From the NCBI GenBank assembly GCA_001794015.1, contig MGIZ01000046.1, positions 1-21,240 on the forward strand: a stretch of DNA of 21,240 bases, written 5' to 3'. Shown piece after piece: positions 15,677 through 21,240 of the stretch (position 1 is the stretch's first letter; each line of letters starts with the position of its first letter). The notes under the pieces were generated by a model, which worked only from the letters and a program-made list of their open reading frames with translations, searched no databases and had not been told where the DNA came from. Source of the stretch: Candidatus Yanofskybacteria bacterium RIFCSPHIGHO2_01_FULL_39_8b (GTDB taxonomy: Bacteria > Patescibacteriota > Minisyncoccia > 2-02-FULL-40-12 > GWA2-44-9). A program made the position numbers and the translations under genes.

Positions 15677-18600
15677 CTATAACTTTCCGCCCGAAATATC
15701 AAAGAATCTTTCAAAGAAACTCGTTATCTTGCTTAAGACACTTTCACGTTTTTTACTATACGCTCCATCTGGCTCAAAACGTGAAGGTCTAACTGACATG
15801 ATTTTGGTTATTGCCGTGCCAGTCGTTGCCACACTTCCATCACGAAAAGAATTTCGTACAAACGCAAACGTTGCATCGTGATCGAGACCTTCATTATCAA
15901 TGATTTTTTCAAGCTCCTCAATCTTTTTCTTGTCCACGAATTTCTGCCAATCATCGTCAACGACTGAATGAATATCAAGTGAGCTAATAAATTGATTGAT
16001 GAGATCCTTTTTGTTTCGTAGCTCAATACTTGAATCAATCGCTTTGTTGATATCAGCCAAAATCTCGCGATTCTTATTGTGATCCTCGTGGTATCTTTTA
16101 ATGAGCCCTAATACAAAATCTATATTTATTTCTACCTGCTTGATGAGCTCCATTTCGAACACCAAGTCATCGTTAATATTTTCTTGATCAACCTCGGTAC
16201 CTTTACGAAATTCATTGTAAAGATCGATATACATACTGTGATAATCCTGCACATCACGTTCAGTTAAAATCTCATTGCCGGTAAATTCGTCAAAGGTTGT
16301 CAGAATATTTCGCACTCGCAAAATTCCACCATAGAGCTTGATAAAATCTTTTTGGTTTTGCTCACCTACGATTTGCTCACCAATCGGGAATTTTTCCGTG
16401 AGCTCTGCCACCAAACTTGCGTACCCGCGCACTTCCTTATTGCCGTCTTGGAAACCGTTGTAATACTCATCGTATGATTTGAGGAGTACCACGCCGCCCG
16501 CTTCTTTATTTCCAAAAAGAGCGATGGATTCGTTCGTTGCTTTCTCTAGATTTCGGAAGCAGACTATGTTACCAAAGGTCTTTACACTGTTTAAAATTCG
16601 ATTGGTGCGCGAAAATGCCTGCAAGAGTCCATGCAGTCTCAGGTTTTTATCCACCCAAAGCGTGTTCAGCGTTGTAGCGTCAAAGCCGGTCAAAAACATG
16701 TTAACAACAATCAGGACATCGATCTCACGGTTTTTCATTCTCAAGCTTACGTCTTTATAATAATTTTGAAACTTATCTGATGAAGTATCGTACGAAGTTC
16801 CAAACATCGTATTGTAATCAGTTATTGCATTATCAAGAAAATCTCTTGAGCTCACATCAAGTCCGCTCGTATCCTCGGAGTTTTCATCGATCACCCCATC
16901 GGCATCTTCTTCGTTTACGCCAAAGCTATAAATCGTTGCCACTTTGAGTTGTTTGTCGCTCGGCACACCCTCTAGTTGTTTTTTGAATTCAGTGTAATAC
17001 TTTTTTGCCGCATCAATAGATGAAACAGCAAAAATAGAATTGAAACCCGCCAGACGACGATCTTTCAATTTATAAAAACTATTACGCTTGGTCTTTTGGT
17101 CAAAATGCTCGCGAATATAACCCACAATATTTGCTAGTCTTTCTGGCGAAGCCAGTACCGCCTCACGGTCAATATCTCGCACCTGTGCATCTTCAATATT
17201 CTCTGCTTCTCTAACTGTAGAAACATAGTCTACTTTAAACGGCAAAACATTTTTATCGGCAATTGCGTTCACGATGGTATAGGTATGCAATTTTTCACCA
17301 AAGGCTTGTTCTGTGGTTTTCAAATCCGGTCGTCCACCAGCGCTAGCATTCTTGGCAAAAATCGGCGTACCAGTAAAACCAAACAGATTGTAATTCTTGA
17401 ATGTTTTGGTAATAGCGGCGTGCATATCGCCAAACTGTGAGCGGTGACATTCGTCAAAGATAAGTACCACATGCCCATCAAAAATAGTATGCCCAGAATT
17501 GCGCCCAATAAAACGATCGAGCTTCTGAATAGTTGTAATGATGATGCGAGCATTCGGATTCTCGAGCTGTCGCCCCAAAATCGACGTGCTGGTATTACTA
17601 TTGGCCGCGCCTTTCTCAAACTTGTCGTATTCGCGCATGGTTTGGTAGTCCAAATCTTTACGGTCAACCACAAATATCACTTTATCAATACCTGCTAGCT
17701 TGCTAGCTAATTGGGCGGTTTTGAAACTGGTCAAAGTTTTTCCCGATCCGGTCGTGTGCCAAATGTACCCACCAGCCTCAACTGTACCGAGTTTCTTGTA
17801 GTTGGTACTGACTTCAATACGACTGAGTATTCTCTCCGTCGCCACTATCTGATACGGTCGCATTACTAAAAGTTGATGATCCGTGGTAAACACGCAGTAC
17901 TTGGTCAAAATATTCAAAAGGGCGTGTTTGGCAAAAAATGTTTTAGCAAAATCCATCAAATCCGTAATCGGCCGGTTAGTACCATCTGCCCACCAGCTGG
18001 TAAATTCAAAACTGTTGCTAGAGCGTTTGCCTTTTTTAACCGCACCCTCGCCAGCTTCTTTGATATGCTCCGAACGGACGGTGTTGCTGTAATACTTGGT
18101 ATGTGTGCCGTTGGAAATAATAAAGAGCTGCACATATTCAAAAAGCCCCGATGCCGCCCAAAAACTTTCTCGGCTGTAACGGTTGATCTGATTGAACGCC
18201 TCGGCAATAGCCACTCCACGACGCTTGAGCTCGATATGCACCAAAGGCAACCCGTTCACCAGCACCGTCACATCATAGCGATTAGCGCGCTGACCATCCT
18301 CGGTGGCGTATTGATTGATTACCTGCAAACTATTGTCGTGAACGTTGTCCTTTTTTATGAGGTACACATTTTTGGTCGTACCATCTTCGCGCATCAGGTT
18401 TTTGATATGGGCTTCTTGAATTGTGGTAGTCTTTTCGGCAATGCTTTGGGTTGGGTTGGCAAGCTCACTGGCAAAAAATCGTTCCCATTCGCTATCGGTA
18501 AAAGTAAAATCATTGAGTTTCTCCAGTTGCTTGCGCAAATTCAGTATCAAATCGGCTTCGGATGTGATGGGTAGATATTCATACGCTTGCGTCTCAAGTT

Positions 18601-18739
18601 GTTTGATAAAAGCCTGCTCCAAATCTGCCTCACTTTGATAATGAGCAACGCGCACACCGTCCGCAGCATATTCACCCACGACAGTGCTTTGAGAATTCTC
18701 CGCAACTAAATTGTATTTGTTGCTATTTGGCATATTCAT
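15677..18739 (-). CDS. type I restriction enzyme R subunit (HsdR)
   Basis: HsdR is the motor and nuclease subunit that pulls in and cuts unmethylated DNA. The 1020 residues have all the main parts. The N-terminal nuclease has Asp156 and ELK (Glu170, Lys172), and the type I signature QxxxY at Gln184-Tyr188. A superfamily 2 helicase motor follows, with TTGSGKT (329-335), DECHR (429-433) and FTGTP (455-459), and then a helical C-terminal part that holds HsdS/HsdM. The length is normal, and no frameshift or missing catalytic residue is seen. The start overlaps the end of hsdS by 17 bases; Met3 (18733) is an alternative. HsdM is not in the window but is needed for methylation and for assembly of a type I enzyme. 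Confidence 0.96.
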   Translation of the reverse strand: MNMPNSNKYNLVAENSQSTVVGEYAADGVRVAHYQSEADLEQAFIKQLETQAYEYLPITSEADLILNLRKQLEKLNDFTFTDSEWERFFASELANPTQSIAEKTTTIQEAHIKNLMREDGTTKNVYLIKKDNVHDNSLQVINQYATEDGQRANRYDVTVLVNGLPLVHIELKRRGVAIAEAFNQINRYSRESFWAASGLFEYVQLFIISNGTHTKYYSNTVRSEHIKEAGEGAVKKGKRSSNSFEFTSWWADGTNRPITDLMDFAKTFFAKHALLNILTKYCVFTTDHQLLVMRPYQIVATERILSRIEVSTNYKKLGTVEAGGYIWHTTGSGKTLTSFKTAQLASKLAGIDKVIFVVDRKDLDYQTMREYDKFEKGAANSNTSTSILGRQLENPNARIIITTIQKLDRFIGRNSGHTIFDGHVVLIFDECHRSQFGDMHAAITKTFKNYNLFGFTGTPIFAKNASAGGRPDLKTTEQAFGEKLHTYTIVNAIADKNVLPFKVDYVSTVREAENIEDAQVRDIDREAVLASPERLANIVGYIREHFDQKTKRNSFYKLKDRRLAGFNSIFAVSSIDAAKKYYTEFKKQLEGVPSDKQLKVATIYSFGVNEEDADGVIDENSEDTSGLDVSSRDFLDNAITDYNTMFGTSYDTSSDKFQNYYKDVSLRMKNREIDVLIVVNMFLTGFDATTLNTLWVDKNLRLHGLLQAFSRTNRILNSVKTFGNIVCFRNLEKATNESIALFGNKEAGGVVLLKSYDEYYNGFQDGNKEVRGYASLVAELTEKFPIGEQIVGEQNQKDFIKLYGGILRVRNILTTFDEFTGNEILTERDVQDYHSMYIDLYNEFRKGTEVDQENINDDLVFEMELIKQVEINIDFVLGLIKRYHEDHNKNREILADINKAIDSSIELRNKKDLINQFISSLDIHSVVDDDWQKFVDKKKIEELEKIIDNEGLDHDATFAFVRNSFRDGSVATTGTAITKIMSVRPSRFEPDGAYSKKRESVLSKITSFFERFFDISGGKL

Positions 18740-19919
18740 TGAAAGTTAAAAGCTTGCCTCGGTAATATTCATATTGTTGTCTGCGAGCAGAGAGTTCTGC
18801 CGGTAAGCCGATTGAAATATCGTTCACAAGAGCGTCAAATTTATCAAGGATTGAAACTATTCGTTCTTGTTCAGCGAGAGGTGGGAGAGGGATTTCGAAT
18901 TTTGTAAACTCCTCTTTTGTGATTGTTTTAATTGTACTGCCTCGAGCAGTTTCTTTCTCAACGGCAAATTTTCTTTCAAGTTGATATGTAAAATATTTTT
19001 TATTGATTTCTACTTTAAATCTCTCAAAAATCGCAAGTGTTCTATCAACATAACTATCATATTGTGTAATTGCAACTCGGCCAATACTACCTTGCAAGGT
19101 TACTATAACTGTGCCAGAAGGCACAAAAACACTTCTAGGTTGTGCTAATTTTGATATTTTTTGTTTAGTATTTTCAACAAGCCGCATATTTTTACCAACA
19201 TCAGCCACCTGAACAAACGGCATCGCATTTTCACCGCCATACCACCTATTTTCACCGTAGGGTTGAGGAAATGAACCTCGGCGATATTCCGCAATTTCTC
19301 CGAGCGTTTTCCGTTGTACATCGTACCCGTTGATACTTAAAAGTTTGTCTTGATAATGTCTATACTGTAATTCTCTTGCTTCCAGCTCTGCTTCCAGCTC
19401 TGCTTCCAGCTCTGCTTCCAGCTCTGTAAAATTATTAAGAATAGTGACAATTTCTTCTTGGATTGCAAGAGGTGGGAGAGGGATTTTTATTTTTGAATAT
19501 TGGGAAATCCAATGACGAGCATGATCTTGGGGTGTGTAATGAACGCACTTCATTGCATAGTAAATATACTTAAAGACTACATCAGCGTCCTTTTGCGGTC
19601 GTAACATCTTCATCGCTGATGATTTAACTTTAAATTCAAAATCTACCCAATGGAATGAAGTTGTAAAATCGTCAAAAATAATCACTGGATTCTCTTCGCT
19701 TGCTCCATATATACCTTCAATTTCATCGGTATATCCAAGAATAAAACTTTTTCCAGCCGTCAATACTGGTGTTGCAAGGTTATCGTTGTATTCTGTTGAC
19801 TTAACTATATAGTCACCTGGCTGTTCGTAGTCCAGAATTTCACCCAACTCCTTAAACACCACTCCATTCGGACAGAGTTCAACGATCAATTTTTCTATTT
19901 TTGATTGTTTATTTATCAT
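18723..19919 (-). CDS. type I restriction enzyme specificity subunit (HsdS)
   Basis: HsdS reads the two halves of a split DNA target. The 398 residues show two target-recognition domains (about 20-145 and 205-340). Each is followed by the conserved spacer helix that starts with PLPPLAIQEEIVTIL (147-161) or PLPPLAEQERIVSIL (344-358) and ends in QYRHYQDKLL or QYEYYRGKLL. The central helix contains four ELEA repeats (166-181) coded by a perfect 12-bp tandem repeat. The two domains are unlike each other, so the target is probably asymmetric. The start overlaps the stop of the ATPase gene as ATGA (19916-19919), and the end overlaps hsdR by 17 bases, so all three are probably made together. Confidence 0.95.
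   Translation of the reverse strand: MINKQSKIEKLIVELCPNGVVFKELGEILDYEQPGDYIVKSTEYNDNLATPVLTAGKSFILGYTDEIEGIYGASEENPVIIFDDFTTSFHWVDFEFKVKSSAMKMLRPQKDADVVFKYIYYAMKCVHYTPQDHARHWISQYSKIKIPLPPLAIQEEIVTILNNFTELEAELEAELEAELEARELQYRHYQDKLLSINGYDVQRKTLGEIAEYRRGSFPQPYGENRWYGGENAMPFVQVADVGKNMRLVENTKQKISKLAQPRSVFVPSGTVIVTLQGSIGRVAITQYDSYVDRTLAIFERFKVEINKKYFTYQLERKFAVEKETARGSTIKTITKEEFTKFEIPLPPLAEQERIVSILDKFDALVNDISIGLPAELSARRQQYEYYRGKLLTFNEYAK
19378..19425 (-). repeat. four tandem 12-bp repeats in hsdS encoding ELEA
   Basis: On the plus strand the unit GCTTCCAGCTCT occurs four times without a mismatch (19378-19425) and is followed by one more matching base. On the coding strand each unit gives Glu-Leu-Glu-Ala (HsdS residues 166-181). 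It lies in the central helix that sets the distance between the two recognition domains. In the EcoR124 family a change from two to three TAEL repeats at the same place lengthens the DNA spacer by one base. The unit is a multiple of three, so gain or loss keeps the reading frame. Confidence 0.95.
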
Positions 19920-21240
19920 GCTAGTAATGGAATCAAAGATTCGATAGAGGTTTTAAGTTCTTGATCTGTAAATTTTGTATTATTCGGATTTTCAGGATGG
20001 TGGATAATATTCCTGATTTTTGTGGGTAGTGTTCTGCTTTGATTCTCTGTTGAGCCATTTTTTTTCAATCTAGTATACGATTGATCCTGTTTTATACTTT
20101 TGCCAATTAAATATTTTTCAAATTCATCTTCAGAGTAGTTTTTCTCGTCTTCTAAAATAGCTTTTGCTTGGATGAATCCATAAAGCTCATTATGGAATTC
20201 GACAGACAAAACCCCGAAACCATAATAATTGATTTCTCCCCATGTCGGACTTGAAGATCCAAATAGATCAAATTCTTTACCTGCCTCAATCTTATTCGAT
20301 CCTTTTTCTTTAGAAAACACATTCATCGAATGAGTCTCTTTTTTGTATTTTTTCAATAAGTATGGTGAGTGTGTGATAATAAAAATCTGTGATTTTTCAG
20401 ATATTTTTTCAAGTGCGTCGAGAAGTTTGTTTTGTGCCTGCGGGTGTAAAAAAGTTTCTGGTTCGTCAATGAAAAATAGTATTGGCTTAGAAGCCCCGTT
20501 TTCATCCGATGAAGAAATATCGGCGTATACTTGAATAAGTGCCAATGCTAAGGCTCGTTGCATTCCTGTACCTTTTTCGGAACTTTTTGTTTCAATACCA
20601 TTTTCAGATAGAGCTATATTTCCGGTTTTAAAAAAACTCTCGATCTCAGGCAAGGAAAAGCTAAACCTTACTTCTGTCTCTCCATACTGTTCAGATAGAA
20701 TACTTTGTATTTTTTGTTCAACAGGTTGCAGGGTCTTAGCCAAACAATTTTCACCTTCACCAAAAGTTTCCTTGTGCGACTTTTGAAAGTTTTTCCAAGT
20801 GTCGGAAGTGATAAAATCTTTTGTTATTGTATTGATAATCTTTCCACTGATTTTTGTTTTCGCAAAGTCGGAAATATCGCCAGAATTTGTATCAGCCCAA
20901 ACAAACTGCGCATCAAAAAGTGCAGTAATTGTATTATCAATACCGGTAGGATTTTCAAACTGATTTGTTGCAGAGTTAAAAACTCGAACATTGCTGATTG
21001 ACAATGACTTTTCTTTACCACCTTGCGTGATTTTTGTCTCTTCGCTAGAACGCATTACCCGCAAACTTTTCTGACCATCTATATCCACGAGATAAGCCTG
21101 ATATTTCTTAAGTGCATCAGTCTGAACAAGCAACTCAAGATCATCACCCCTAAATTCAATTTCAACTGAGATAAAGTCGCTTCCGTCAATTTCGGTTTTA
21201 GTAATAATTTCATTCCTATCTCTTTTTGTGCGTATAAAAT
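19916..21240 (-). CDS. ABC/AAA-type ATPase with HEPN-like C-terminus, 5' end cut off
   Basis: The frame is open to the window edge, so the start and the Walker A motif lie beyond base 21240. About 440 residues are visible. They hold a signature-like region (SSEKGTGMQRALALALIQ), a Walker B with ILFFIDEPETFLHPQ (about 20438-20485) and an H-loop IITHSP. This places it with the RecF/SMC-like AAA_15/AAA_21 ATPases such as RloA, RloC or PrrC. After the ATPase part comes a helical stretch (VEFHNELYGFIQ) and, 32 residues from the end, RNIIHHPENPNN. That matches the RNxxxH motif of HEPN RNases, with a final helix after it. In PrrC and RloC an ATPase restrained by a type I restriction enzyme releases a tRNA-cutting HEPN-type domain; a similar role here is inference. 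The TTG at 21131 that opens a 405-residue frame is not the true start, since the same frame continues upstream with protein-like sequence. Confidence 0.75.
   Translation of the reverse strand, partial: FIRTKRDRNEIITKTEIDGSDFISVEIEFRGDDLELLVQTDALKKYQAYLVDIDGQKSLRVMRSSEETKITQGGKEKSLSISNVRVFNSATNQFENPTGIDNTITALFDAQFVWADTNSGDISDFAKTKISGKIINTITKDFITSDTWKNFQKSHKETFGEGENCLAKTLQPVEQKIQSILSEQYGETEVRFSFSLPEIESFFKTGNIALSENGIETKSSEKGTGMQRALALALIQVYADISSSDENGASKPILFFIDEPETFLHPQAQNKLLDALEKISEKSQIFIITHSPYLLKKYKKETHSMNVFSKEKGSNKIEAGKEFDLFGSSSPTWGEINYYGFGVLSVEFHNELYGFIQAKAILEDEKNYSEDEFEKYLIGKSIKQDQSYTRLKKNGSTENQSRTLPTKIRNIIHHPENPNNTKFTDQELKTSIESLIPLLA

Noticed and set aside
17873..18574. A 233-codon open frame on the plus strand inside hsdR
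   Set aside because: It is antisense to the conserved N-terminal part of HsdR, has no recognisable motif, and is explained by the codon pattern of the real gene.

Overview
The window looks like part of a chromosome, or an integrated element, of a Candidate Phyla Radiation (Patescibacteria) bacterium or a close relative. This is inferred from three things: an AT-rich, very compact layout with almost no spacers; an almost complete absence of Shine-Dalgarno sequences in front of genes; and a type IV secretion (T4SS) gene set of the simple kind seen in Patescibacteria and Gram-positive bacteria, with VirB2, VirB3/PrgI, VirB4, VirB6, VirD4 and an M23 peptidase but no VirB7/9/10. TGA is used as a stop, including in ATGA stop/start overlaps, so the genetic code is 11. 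That argues against the UGA-glycine lineages (Gracilibacteria/Absconditabacteria).

Bases 1-174 hold no convincing gene, only a leader region with a perfect 12-bp GC-rich hairpin (92-120) and an isolated GGAGG. Bases 175-10850 (plus strand) form one tightly packed T4SS operon: a VirD4-like coupling ATPase, a replication-relaxation-family protein, an unusual protein that looks like a degenerate NAD-dependent DNA ligase adenylation domain, a VirB2/TrbC-like pilin, a single-pass extracytoplasmic protein, a VirB6/TrbL-like polytopic channel protein, a PrgI/VirB3-like protein, the VirB4 ATPase, and a membrane-anchored M23 (LytM-type) peptidase. Together these could build a DNA-transfer or protein-export machine. 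No relaxase is recognisable, so the transported substrate is unknown.

Bases 21240-10867 (minus strand) form a second unit that converges on the first, with only 16 bases between the two outermost stop codons. Its 5' end is outside the window. In transcription order it holds: a truncated ABC/AAA-type ATPase whose C-terminus carries a HEPN-like RNxxxH motif; HsdS and HsdR of a type I restriction-modification system (HsdM is not in the window and probably lies upstream); a DUF2130 coiled-coil protein with a PD-(D/E)XK-like core; a RecB/Cas4-like PD-(D/E)XK nuclease with Cys pairs; a 520-residue helical, HEAT-like protein of unknown function; a YmdB-type macrodomain protein; a 181-residue unknown protein overlapping the macrodomain gene; and a 45-residue acidic protein made of two similar halves. 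This reads as a defence-type operon.

The best leads are the catalytically dead ligase-like protein inside the T4SS operon, the HEPN-like tail on the restriction-linked ATPase (a PrrC/RloC-like logic), the four-copy 12-bp ELEA repeat at the spacer position of HsdS, and the macrodomain/unknown/microprotein group at the end of the defence operon.
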